Source of the DNA: Mangrovimicrobium sp033283385
Lineage (GTDB): Bacteria; Pseudomonadota; Gammaproteobacteria; Pseudomonadales; Halieaceae
Length of the DNA: 64,000 nt
Assembly: GCA_033283385.1 (NCBI GenBank)
Contig: JAWMQQ010000002.1
Span: 62,001 to 126,000 of the forward strand
Direction: 5' to 3'
Both the position numbers and the translations under genes were made by a program. The notes under the pieces were generated by a model. That model searched no databases, was not told the DNA's origin, and saw only the letters and a program-made list of their open reading frames with translations. Numbering within the stretch: position 1 is the stretch's first letter; each line of letters opens with the position of its first letter. This document shows positions 14,807-23,006 of this stretch, one piece after another.

Positions 14807-17752
14807 ATGCCGGATTTGCGACTACACATGCTGGGTGAGCTGGAGGTGATCCGGGACGGTGTCGCGCTGCCCCTGCCACCCTCGCGCAAGACGCGCTGCC
14901 TGCTCGCCTACCTGGCGCTGCAGGAACGCCCGCTGCGCCGCGAGATGCTGTGCGAGCTGCTCTGGGAGATTCCGGACGACCCCCGCGGCTCGCTGCGCTG
15001 GAGCCTGTCCAAGCTGCGCAAGCTGGTGGACAGCGAACAGCGCCTGCGCATCCTTGCCGACCGCAACACCGTGGCCTTCGCTACCGCGGACGTCGCCATC
15101 GACGTGCTGGAACAGCGCCGCGCCGCCGCGTCGCCGCAGGAGGTCAGCGACGAAGAGCTGGCCCGGCTGGTGGAAAGCGGCGGCGGCGAATTCCTGGCCG
15201 GCCTGGACCTGCCCGACTTTCACGATTACCACGCCTGGTTCATCGGCGAGCGGGAGCGCGCGCTGCGCGACCGTGCCGTGCTGTTGCGCGAGTGGCTGCG
15301 CCGGGTGGAGCACGTCCCCGAGCGCGCGCTGCAGCCGGCGGTGGCCCTGGTCGCCCTGCTGCCCCATGACGAGGACGCGCGCGCCCGGCTGATCCGCCTG
15401 CTGGTGCAGCTGGGCCGCCAGGACGAGGCGCAGCGCCAGTACCGCCTGGGGGTGGAAAAACTGGCGGAGGTCGGCGCCGCCGATTCCGGCAGCCTGCGCG
15501 CCGCCCTGCAACCCCCGGCTTCCGCGGCGCCGCCGCAGCCGGCGAGTGCGGCACGGCCGGCGCTGGCGCCGGTGCAGGCCCCGGAGTACTCCCTGGTCGG
15601 ACGCGAGGCCGAGATGGCGCGCCTGCGCGAGTGGATGGACCGCCCCTCCGGCGCCCGGGTGGTGCTGTTGCGCGGCGAGCCCGGAATCGGCAAGAGCCGA
15701 CTGCTGCAGGCGGTGGCGCTGCTGGCGCGCGAACGCGACGCGGGCCTGCTCAAGGCCAGCGCCTTCGAGTCGGAGCGCATGCGACCCTTCGGTGTCTGGA
15801 ACGACGCCCTGCGGCGCGCCCTGCCGGACAACGCCACCAGCCAGATGCTGGCCGGGGGCGAGCAGGTGTCCCGCCAGCAGGTCTTCGACAGCCTGGTCGA
15901 GGTGCTGCGGACGGAAACCGGACGCCACCCGGTGGTGGTGCTGTGCGACGACGCCCACTGGGTGGACGAGGCCAGCGCCAGCGCGCTGCACTACGTGGTG
16001 CGCACCAACCGGCGCCAGCCGCTGCTGGTGGTGGCCAGTTCCCGCGAGGTGGAGCTGCGCGAGAACACCGCCCTGCAGCAGGTGATGCGCGGCCTGCGCG
16101 CGGAAGACCTGCTCGATGAACTGCCCCTGCAGCCGCTGAGCGCAGCGGAAATCCAGCGGCTGGTCGGCCAGCAGTTTCCGGCGGCGGACGCCGCGGCCCT
16201 GGCGGCGGAGGTGGGGGGCAACCCGCTGCTGGCGCTGGAGCTGGCGCGCGCCGGCGTCGAGGGCGGCAGCTCGCTGGCGGAGCTGGTGGTCGAGCGCATG
16301 GCCTTTCTCGACGACACCGCCCAGGCGGTGCTCGCCTGGTCCGCGGTGCTGGCGCCGCGGGTGTCCGCGCGCAACCTGGCGCACGCCGGCAACCTGGACG
16401 AGGCGGGTGTAGTCGACGCGCTGGAGCGGGCGGAACAGCTGGGCCTGCTGCTGCCGGGGGAGCGCGGCCTGCGCTTCTCCCACGAGCTGATCCGGCGCGC
16501 GGTCTACGAGCGCATCGCCCCCTCGCGGCGCCACGCCATGCACCGGCGGGTAGCGGAGCTGCTGGAGGTCGAGGCGGCGCTGGACCTGGACCTGGCCGCC
16601 GACCTCGCGCACCACGCCCGGCTCTCCGGGGACCCGCTGATGGCGGGCAAGGCGATGGTCTCGGCGGGGCGGCTGTGCCTGCGCTTCTACGCCAACGAGG
16701 AGGCGATGGCGCTGTACCGCGAGGGTCTGGCGTTCGCCGACCAGCTCACCGAGGCGCAGCGGGTCTGCCTGGTGCTGGAACTCGGCGAGATCCGCATGAA
16801 CGCCCAGCCCGAGGAGGTCTCGCGCACCCTGGTGGAGGAGTTCGTCGACCTCGCCGAGCAGGCCATGGACCACGGCTCCCGCGCCCACGCGCGGCTCGGC
16901 TACCAGATGGCGAGCTATTTGCGCTGGATGCATGGCGAGATCGGCCCGGCCAGGCGTTTCTCCCTGCAGGCGGAGCGGGTCAGCCGCGGCGCCAGCGAGG
17001 AGTCACAGGTGCTGGGCCTGGCGGAGGCGGCCAAGTGCCTGGCGCTGCTGGAGCGCGACCTGTCACAGGCCGACGCCATGGTCATGGAGGCGCGGGCCCT
17101 GGCCCAGCGCCATGCCTGCGATTACGCGGCGGTGCCGTTGACCCTGGGCATCCTGCGCTATTACGAGGAGCGCTACGAGGAGGCGCTGGACTGCCTGGAG
17201 GAGGCTCGCGGGCTGGCCAAGGCCGAGGGCGACCGCTTCAGCGAGTACATGATCAACGAGTACCTGGCGATGGTGGAGATCGAGCGCGGCGACTGCCGCG
17301 CGGCGGAGCGTCACGCCCGCGCCATGGCGGCTATCGGCGAGCGCCTGCGCGAGGGCAGCGAGCGGCCGTTTGCGGACGCCCTGCTGGCCCTGTGCCGCTT
17401 CGCCCAGGGCAGCGGCGAGGCCGGGCTGGAGGAGGCGCTGGCCGCCCTGCGGCTGGCCGACGCCAAGCAGCGCCTGGCCTATGTGCTGAACCGCGCCGCC
17501 ATGTGCTACCTGAAGGAGGGCCGCCCGGCAGTGGCGCGCGAGTGTGCCCGCGAGGCGCTGGAACAGGCACAGGTAATGGAGCGGCCCTCCGAGGCCCTGC
17601 TGGCGTTGCTCAACCTGGAGCGCGTGCATCGGGCCGACCCCGCGCTGGAACCCGCCAGCCGGATGGCGCAAATCGAGCAGCTTGTCCGCGGCGGTGTTGC
17701 CGGCTGGGCGCGCCGGCGCTGCGATGAGCTGCTGGAAACGACGACCCCGTGA
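14807..17752 (+). CDS. BTAD-type transcriptional regulator with AAA ATPase and TPR-like C-terminus
   Basis: The 981-aa regulator is built in three parts. Residues 1-85 are an OmpR-like winged helix (LRLHMLGELEVIRDG...LPPSRKTRCLLAYLAL), followed by a bacterial transcriptional activation domain to about 230. An AAA/NACHT-like ATPase at about 265-560 has Walker A GEPGIGKS (290-297) and Walker B VVVLCDDAHW around 376-384. The rest is helical TPR-like repeats. The ATG at 14807, after AGGGATA, gives the proper start MPDLRLHML; in-frame codons upstream look non-coding. Its TGA overlaps the ribosome site of the next gene. It likely senses a ligand and activates the downstream redox genes. Confidence 0.9.
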   Translation: MPDLRLHMLGELEVIRDGVALPLPPSRKTRCLLAYLALQERPLRREMLCELLWEIPDDPRGSLRWSLSKLRKLVDSEQRLRILADRNTVAFATADVAIDVLEQRRAAASPQEVSDEELARLVESGGGEFLAGLDLPDFHDYHAWFIGERERALRDRAVLLREWLRRVEHVPERALQPAVALVALLPHDEDARARLIRLLVQLGRQDEAQRQYRLGVEKLAEVGAADSGSLRAALQPPASAAPPQPASAARPALAPVQAPEYSLVGREAEMARLREWMDRPSGARVVLLRGEPGIGKSRLLQAVALLARERDAGLLKASAFESERMRPFGVWNDALRRALPDNATSQMLAGGEQVSRQQVFDSLVEVLRTETGRHPVVVLCDDAHWVDEASASALHYVVRTNRRQPLLVVASSREVELRENTALQQVMRGLRAEDLLDELPLQPLSAAEIQRLVGQQFPAADAAALAAEVGGNPLLALELARAGVEGGSSLAELVVERMAFLDDTAQAVLAWSAVLAPRVSARNLAHAGNLDEAGVVDALERAEQLGLLLPGERGLRFSHELIRRAVYERIAPSRRHAMHRRVAELLEVEAALDLDLAADLAHHARLSGDPLMAGKAMVSAGRLCLRFYANEEAMALYREGLAFADQLTEAQRVCLVLELGEIRMNAQPEEVSRTLVEEFVDLAEQAMDHGSRAHARLGYQMASYLRWMHGEIGPARRFSLQAERVSRGASEESQVLGLAEAAKCLALLERDLSQADAMVMEARALAQRHACDYAAVPLTLGILRYYEERYEEALDCLEEARGLAKAEGDRFSEYMINEYLAMVEIERGDCRAAERHARAMAAIGERLREGSERPFADALLALCRFAQGSGEAGLEEALAALRLADAKQRLAYVLNRAAMCYLKEGRPAVARECAREALEQAQVMERPSEALLALLNLERVHRADPALEPASRMAQIEQLVRGGVAGWARRRCDELLETTTP

Positions 17753-17759
17753 GGTGACC

Positions 17760-18287
17760 ATGGCGAACATACTGGTGGAACGGACCTTCGACCCGGCACT
17801 GGGCGAGCCGGATTTCTACGCGCTGGCGGCGGCCGCGATGGGTTGCCTGGAGATCTACCGGGTGACCTGGCACGAGAGCTTTCTCGCCGGCGACGGCCGC
17901 ACCCTGTTGTGCCGCTTCGAGGCGCCGGACGCGGAAGCCCTGCGCCTGGTCACCCGCAACGACCACGCGCAGTCCAAGCAGGTCCTGGCGGGCAGTGTGC
18001 ACGGCCCGGACATGACCGGGCCGGCCAATGTCGTGGTGACCCGCAGCTTCGACGCGCCGGCCAGCATGGACGAGCTGCAGGCGCGGGAGGAGGCCGCCGC
18101 CTGGTGCCTGCAGGAGCACCGGGTGACATTCAAGCGATCCTTCTTCTCCGCCGACCGGCGGCGCATGTGCTGCTTCTACCAGGCGCCGGACGCCGAGTCC
18201 GTGCGCGTCGCGCAGCGCCGGGCGCAAATGCCGGTCGAGAGTGTGCTGGCCTGCCGCAATTACACGCCGGACAACATCTTCCAGTAA
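17760..18287 (+). CDS. tandem DUF4242 protein
   Basis: The 175-aa protein is two copies of an 80-residue DUF4242-like unit. The first runs from ILVERTFDPALG and the second from VVVTRSFDAPAS; each contains an ExxxVTxxxSF core and ends in a VL(A)(G/C) strand. Some DUF4242 proteins are now described as nickel-binding, but the biochemical role is not settled. The second copy is richer in Cys (WCLQEH, MCCFYQ, LACRN). The ATG lies 7 nt past the regulator stop, behind GAGGTGA. Tight packing with OsmC and a flavoprotein suggests a redox or stress response. Confidence 0.78.
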   Translation: MANILVERTFDPALGEPDFYALAAAAMGCLEIYRVTWHESFLAGDGRTLLCRFEAPDAEALRLVTRNDHAQSKQVLAGSVHGPDMTGPANVVVTRSFDAPASMDELQAREEAAAWCLQEHRVTFKRSFFSADRRRMCCFYQAPDAESVRVAQRRAQMPVESVLACRNYTPDNIFQ

Positions 18288-18389
18288 AAAAACACGCTCG
18301 CTTCCACGCCCGTTTCCACGACGCGGGTGGATTCTGCGCTCCATGGGCAGGCACATCGCCGCCCGATACCCACACCTGGAGAGCAGACT

Positions 18390-18953
18390 ATGAACACCTA
18401 TACCCGAATCGTCGACAATGGCGTCAACGTGGAAGCCCTGCTGGGGGCGCGCGAGGCGCTGGCAGCGGCGCCCGCGGCGGCGCAGTTCAACTGGCGCGCC
18501 AGCTGCCACTGGGTCAACGGCACCCACAGCCGCTGCGAGGTGGAGCAGTTCCACGGGCTCGGCGAGGAGCAGGCCCGCAAGCGCTGCTTCAACTTCGACG
18601 CCGATCACCCCGAGATCTTCGCCGCGGAGGACAACGGCGCCACGCCGGTGGAGTACGTGCTGGTGGGGCTGGCCAGCTGCCTGACCGCCGGTGTCGCCAC
18701 GGTGGCGCAGAACCGCAACATCCAGCTGAACTCCGTGCGCGCCAGCATCTGCGGCGACATGGACTTGCGCGGCATCCTCGGCATCGACGCCGACGTGCGC
18801 AACGGCTACAGCGGCATCCGCGTGGTCTTCGACATCGATGCCGACGCCACCCCGGAGGAGATCGAGGCCCTGGTCGCGCAGTCGCAGAAGCGCTCCGCGG
18901 TCTACGACATCGTCGCCAACCCCTCCCGCGTGGAGGTCGAGGTGCGCGCATGA
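18390..18953 (+). CDS. OsmC-family protein
   Basis: The 187-aa protein shows the OsmC/Ohr fold: NWRASCHWVNGTHSRCEVEQF near the N-terminus, PVEYVLVGLASCLTAGVATVA with a conserved redox Cys near residue 105, then LNSVRASICGDMDLRGILGI and the closing IVANPSRVEVEV strand. Two-Cys members reduce organic hydroperoxides; here the N-terminal Cys position is shifted, so a thiol-peroxidase role is likely but not certain. The start has GGAGAGCAG upstream. The last codons overlap the next ATG (ATGA), so it is translationally coupled to the flavin monooxygenase. Confidence 0.86.
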   Translation: MNTYTRIVDNGVNVEALLGAREALAAAPAAAQFNWRASCHWVNGTHSRCEVEQFHGLGEEQARKRCFNFDADHPEIFAAEDNGATPVEYVLVGLASCLTAGVATVAQNRNIQLNSVRASICGDMDLRGILGIDADVRNGYSGIRVVFDIDADATPEEIEALVAQSQKRSAVYDIVANPSRVEVEVRA

Positions 18954-20230
18954 ACTGCATCCCGGCAAATGTTCCCGGAGTTCGCCGCGCGGCCGTCGTC
19001 GTCATCGGCGGCGGCCAGTCCGGCCTCGCCTGCAGCCACTACCTCTCGCGCTTCGGCGTCGACCACGTGGTGCTGGAGCGGGGCGAGGTGGCCCAGGCCT
19101 GGCGCAGCCAGCGCTGGGACTCCCTGCGCCTGCTGACCCCCAACTGGATGAGCGAGCTGCCGGGCTGGGCCTACCGGGGCGCGGTCCCTGACGGCTTCAT
19201 GATGGCCCGGGAGGTCGCGGGCTTCATCCAGGGATTCGCCGCGCACTGCGCGGCCCCGGTTGAGGAGCGCACGGAGGTGCTGAGGGTGGAGGCGGCCGCT
19301 GCGGGATACCGCGTGTGTACCGATCGCGGCGACTGGCTGTGCTACTCGGTCATCGTCGCCAGCGGCGCCTTCGGCAGCGCCCACGTCCCGGCCCTGGCCG
19401 CGGCCCTGCCGGCGGCCATCCGCCAGCTCACCACCGCGGATTACCGCAATCCCGCCCAGCTGGACCCGGGCGGGGTGCTGGTGGTGGGCGCGGGCGCCTC
19501 CGGCGTGCAGGTCGCCGACGAACTGTGCCGCGCCGGCCGCCGGGTGACGCTGGCGGTGGGCGAGCACGTGCGCATGCCGCGCAGCTACCGCGGCCGCGAC
19601 ATCCAGTACTGGATGCAGCGCTGCGGGCTGCTGGACGAAACCTGGGAGGCGGTCGACGACCCGCAGCGCGTGCGCCGCCTGCCCTCGCCGCAGCTGGCGG
19701 GGACGCCGGCGCGGCGCGATTTCGACCTCAACGCGCTGGCCGAGGCGGGGGTGGAAATCGTCGGCCGGCTCGCCGGCATCGACGGCGCCACCGCGCAGTT
19801 CTCCGGCGCCCTGCCCAATGTGGCCAAGCTCGCGGACCTGAAGCTGCAGCGCCTGTTACAGCGGATCGACGAGTGGATCGCGGATCACGGTTGCGAGGCC
19901 GGGGAGATCGAGCGGCCGCCGTCCACCGCGGTGCCGGCGGATTCCCGGCTGGCGGTGAACCTGGCCGGCGGCGAGTTCCGCACGGTGATCTGGGCTACCG
20001 GCTACCGCCCGGACTACAGCTGGCTGCAGCTGCCGGTGCTGGACGCGAAGGGCATGCCGCAGCACTGCGGCGGCGTGGGCGCGCTACCCGGCGTGTATTT
20101 CATGGGGCTGCCGTTCATGCGCCGGCGCAAGTCCAGCTTTATCTGCGGGGCGGGGGACGACGCGCGGGATATCGTCCACCAGGTACTGGCGCACCTGGGC
20201 CGCCCGGTGGAAAACCTGATGCTGGCGTAG
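18950..20230 (+). CDS. flavin-dependent monooxygenase/oxidoreductase
   Basis: The 426-aa protein is a single-component flavoprotein of the FMO/YUC-like type. The FAD-binding loop VVVIGGGQSGLACSHYLSR is near residue 16, the NADPH loop VLVVGAGASGVQVADEL is around 185, and WATGYRPDYSWL is the late ATG motif. It probably oxygenates a small nucleophilic substrate. The ATG overlaps the OsmC stop. It is last in the BTAD-regulated operon, and its TAG stop is the GTAG head of the REP cluster that follows. The substrate is unknown; the OsmC neighbour hints at sulfur or peroxide chemistry. Confidence 0.88.
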   Translation: MNCIPANVPGVRRAAVVVIGGGQSGLACSHYLSRFGVDHVVLERGEVAQAWRSQRWDSLRLLTPNWMSELPGWAYRGAVPDGFMMAREVAGFIQGFAAHCAAPVEERTEVLRVEAAAAGYRVCTDRGDWLCYSVIVASGAFGSAHVPALAAALPAAIRQLTTADYRNPAQLDPGGVLVVGAGASGVQVADELCRAGRRVTLAVGEHVRMPRSYRGRDIQYWMQRCGLLDETWEAVDDPQRVRRLPSPQLAGTPARRDFDLNALAEAGVEIVGRLAGIDGATAQFSGALPNVAKLADLKLQRLLQRIDEWIADHGCEAGEIERPPSTAVPADSRLAVNLAGGEFRTVIWATGYRPDYSWLQLPVLDAKGMPQHCGGVGALPGVYFMGLPFMRRRKSSFICGAGDDARDIVHQVLAHLGRPVENLMLA

Positions 20231-20403
20231 GAGCGTGCTCTGCGCGCGATCGGGAATTGCGCGCAACCCTATCGCCTGCGTAGCAGGCTCCTACGGGGCG
20301 CGATCGGGAATTGCGCGTAACCGGATCGGGACGTTGTAGGAGCGCGCTCTGCGCGCGATCGGAGTTGGCGCGTAACCGGATCGCCTGCGTAGCAGGCTCC
20401 TAC
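20227..20403. repeat. REP cluster with diverged internal units
   Basis: REP units start at 20227 (GTAGGAGCGTGCTCTGCGCG) and near 20337; inverted units end at about 20295 and at 20403. Diverged spacers containing GGGAATTGCGCGTAACC-like text separate them, so this is an expanded BIME. The left GTAG supplies the stop codon of the monooxygenase. It fills nearly all of the 193-bp convergent gap. Confidence 0.88.
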
Positions 20404-20423
20404 GGGGGGCGATCGGGGGATGA

Positions 20424-22052
20424 TCAGGCGGTGGCGGCGCGGCCCAGGAAGGGGCCGTCCACGCAAAGGCGCCGGCCGTCGGGGGCGGCGCAGGCGCCGC
20501 AGATGCCCACGCCGCACTTGGTCAGGTAGTCGATGGAACTGAAAATCTGTTCGTCCCGGCAGAATTCACGCTGCACGACCTCCGCCGCGCGCACCATCGG
20601 CCCCGGGCCGCAGTTGTAGAACACCAGCGATGCCAGTTCTTCCGGCGACATCGCCGCCAGGTGCTCGCGCAGCAGCTCGGTGACCACGCCGTGGAAGCCC
20701 TCGCTGCCATCGTCGGTAGCCACGTGCACGTCAGCTACCTGCCGGCACTCGTCGATGAAGTACAGGCGCTCGGCGCTGCGCGCACCGGCGAAAATGGACG
20801 CGTTGCCGAAATCCCGGGCAATCTGGTAGACCGCCGCCAGGCCGGTGCCGCCTGCCACGGCGATGATGCGCGCGTCCTCCGGCGGGTCTACCGGGATGCC
20901 GTGGGGGCCGCGCACGTAGCACTCGCTGCCCGCGGGCAGTTCCATCAGGGCGTGGGTGAACTCGCCCACGTCGATCACCGCCAGCGAGAACGGGTCGTCG
21001 GTGAGCGCCGAGAAGGGCTTCTCGCCCAGGCCCGGAATCCACAGGAAGATGAACTCGCCGGCCTGCACGTTGACCTTGCGGTCGAAGGTGAGCACGGCGA
21101 TGTCCTCGCACACCCGCTGGTTGTTCACCAGGGTCACCGGCGAGAAGCGCATGTCCACGTCGTAATACACCTGCGACTCGGCGCGGTCGCCGCCGCGCTC
21201 CAGGTCCGCGGCCAGGCCGCGGAAATAGCCGGCGATCTCCTCGGTGGTCATGCCCACCAGGGCGGAACCGATACCGACGACGGTGGCGCCGGCGTCGCGG
21301 TAGGCGCGCACGTCGTCCGCCGAGGAGGCGCCGCCGCAGCCGATGATCGGCAGTTCACTCGCGGCGCGCACTTCACGCACGCACTTCAGGCCGATGGGCA
21401 GTACGCCCTTGCCGGAGATGCCGCCGGCACCGTTGGACAGCACCGGGTGGCCGTGGGCCGAGGTGTAGCCGGGGCCCACCGTGTTGATCGCGCAGAACCC
21501 GTCGGCGCCGCCGGCTTCGGCGGCGCGGGCGATCACGCCGATGTCAGGCGTGTTGGGGGTGAGCTTGGGGATCACCGGGATGTCCACCACGGCTTTCACC
21601 GCTGAAACGATCTCGCGCACCATGTCCGGGTCCTGGCCCATGGCCATGCCGTAGCCCTTGGCATGGGGGCAGGAGAGGTTGAGCTCCAGGCCGTCGGAGA
21701 CCGGGGCGAGGATCTTCGCCACCTCGACGAATTCGGCGACGCTGCCGCCGAAGATCGAGGTGAGGAGGAAGCGATCCTCCGGCACCTTCAGCTGCGCCAT
21801 GGTCTCGGCGGCGGCCGCCGCGCCGGGGTTGGTCAGGCCCACCGCGTTGACGAAGCAGCCCGGCGCGTACTGGCTGAGCACCGGCTCGCGGTAGCCCAGG
21901 CGCGGCTCCAGCCCGATGCTCTTCGTCGTCACCACGCCCACCTCGGGCATGTGGTCGAAGACGTACTGGATGATCGGGACGGCGGTGCTGACGATACCGG
22001 AGGGAATGGTGAAGGGGCCGGTGATCGTCTTGTGGAAGAATTGTGTGCTCAA
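20424..22052 (-). CDS. fused dihydroorotate dehydrogenase: PyrD (class 1B) plus PyrK domains
   Basis: The 542-aa protein joins what are normally two subunits. Residues 1-300 are a class 1 dihydroorotate dehydrogenase barrel: FVNAVGLTNPG, NLSCPHAKG with catalytic-base Cys128, IPVIPKLTPN and GCGGASSADDV. Residues 310-542 match PyrK: a FAD/NAD ferredoxin-reductase module (GTGLAAVYQIA, YNCGPGPMV) and a [2Fe-2S] site with Cys513, 518, 521 and 530. It should oxidise dihydroorotate and pass electrons to NAD+. Gammaproteobacteria usually rely on quinone-linked class 2 PyrD, so this may be an additional or acquired enzyme. It is divergent from the HAD gene. Confidence 0.88.
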   Translation of the reverse strand: MSTQFFHKTITGPFTIPSGIVSTAVPIIQYVFDHMPEVGVVTTKSIGLEPRLGYREPVLSQYAPGCFVNAVGLTNPGAAAAAETMAQLKVPEDRFLLTSIFGGSVAEFVEVAKILAPVSDGLELNLSCPHAKGYGMAMGQDPDMVREIVSAVKAVVDIPVIPKLTPNTPDIGVIARAAEAGGADGFCAINTVGPGYTSAHGHPVLSNGAGGISGKGVLPIGLKCVREVRAASELPIIGCGGASSADDVRAYRDAGATVVGIGSALVGMTTEEIAGYFRGLAADLERGGDRAESQVYYDVDMRFSPVTLVNNQRVCEDIAVLTFDRKVNVQAGEFIFLWIPGLGEKPFSALTDDPFSLAVIDVGEFTHALMELPAGSECYVRGPHGIPVDPPEDARIIAVAGGTGLAAVYQIARDFGNASIFAGARSAERLYFIDECRQVADVHVATDDGSEGFHGVVTELLREHLAAMSPEELASLVFYNCGPGPMVRAAEVVQREFCRDEQIFSSIDYLTKCGVGICGACAAPDGRRLCVDGPFLGRAATA

Positions 22053-22228
22053 GGCGCGGGGCTCGTCTGGACCGGATGAAATCAGGCGGGATTATACTGG
22101 CTTGCGCCGCGATACACGACCGCGCCGCTACTGTTCAGGCCCGGACCGGGCTGCGGATCGGGCCAGCCCCACGGCGGCGTTGCCTATACTGGGGCGGGGC
22201 GCGGGATTCGCGCCCGGGGGAAGGCAGT

Positions 22229-22987
22229 ATGTTTGACGCGGTGCTTCTGGATCTCAGCGGTGTGCTCTACGACGGGGAGCGCGTGATCCCCGGTGCTGTC
22301 GACGCCGTGCGCGAGCTGCAGGGCGCCGGCCTGGAAGTCCGTTTTATCACCAATACCTCGCGGCGCACCCGCGCCACCCTGCGCGACGACCTGCATCGCC
22401 TGGGATTCGAGGTGCCAGACGCGGCGCTGTTCACTGCGCTGGACGCGGCGCGCGAGTGGCTGCAGGCGCGCTCGTTGCGCCCCTGGTGCCTGGTGCACGA
22501 GGCGGTTCGAGGCGAGTTCGACGACCCCGACCCGGACGCGCCCAACGCGGTACTGGTCGGCGACGCCGCGGAGGGTTTCGACTACGGGAACATGAACCGG
22601 GCTTTCCGGCTGTGCGTCGAGGGGGCCCCGCTGCTGGGCGTCGGGTACAACCGCTACTTTCGCCTGCACGGCGAGCTGTCCCTGGATGCCGGGCCGTTCA
22701 TTCGCGCGCTGGAGTACGCGGCGGGGGTGGAGGCGGTCGTGGTCGGCAAGCCCAGCCCTGAATTTTTCGGCCGGGCGCTGGCCTCCGCCGGCGCCGAACC
22801 GGCGCGCACGATGATGGTGGGCGACGACGTGTTCGGCGACGTGCAGGGCGCCATCGCGGCTGGCCTGCGCGCCTGCCTGGTGCGCACCGGGAAATACCGG
22901 GAGGGAGACGAGGAGCGGGTCGACGCGCGCTTCCCCGTGGTCGATTCCATCGTCGGGGCCGCGGCGCTCATCCTCGGGGAGAGCTGA
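22229..22987 (+). CDS. HAD-superfamily phosphatase, LHPP/HDHD2-like (subfamily IIA)
   Basis: The 252-aa protein begins MFDAVLLDLSGVLYDG. The first HAD motif is DxS instead of DxD, as in the LHPP-like branch, where this is normal. Other motifs are the TNTSRR Thr/Ser region, VVVGKPSPEFF with the catalytic Lys, and MMVGDDVFGDVQGA for Mg2+. LHPP relatives dephosphorylate phospholysine, phosphohistidine or pyrophosphate; the physiological substrate here is unknown. GGGGGAAGG precedes the ATG. It converges with selO; a GC hairpin in the 19-bp gap has no T-run. Confidence 0.87.
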   Translation: MFDAVLLDLSGVLYDGERVIPGAVDAVRELQGAGLEVRFITNTSRRTRATLRDDLHRLGFEVPDAALFTALDAAREWLQARSLRPWCLVHEAVRGEFDDPDPDAPNAVLVGDAAEGFDYGNMNRAFRLCVEGAPLLGVGYNRYFRLHGELSLDAGPFIRALEYAAGVEAVVVGKPSPEFFGRALASAGAEPARTMMVGDDVFGDVQGAIAAGLRACLVRTGKYREGDEERVDARFPVVDSIVGAAALILGES

Positions 22988-23006
22988 GGGGCCTGCCAGC
23001 CCCGGT

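Noticed and set aside
22229..22280. HAD protein judged inactive because its first motif is DxS
   Set aside because: DxS is normal in the LHPP-like HAD subfamily IIA, so this is not evidence of inactivity.
22988..23006. Intrinsic terminator between the HAD phosphatase and selO
   Set aside because: A GC hairpin (GGGGC/GCCCC) is present but no T-run follows on either strand.
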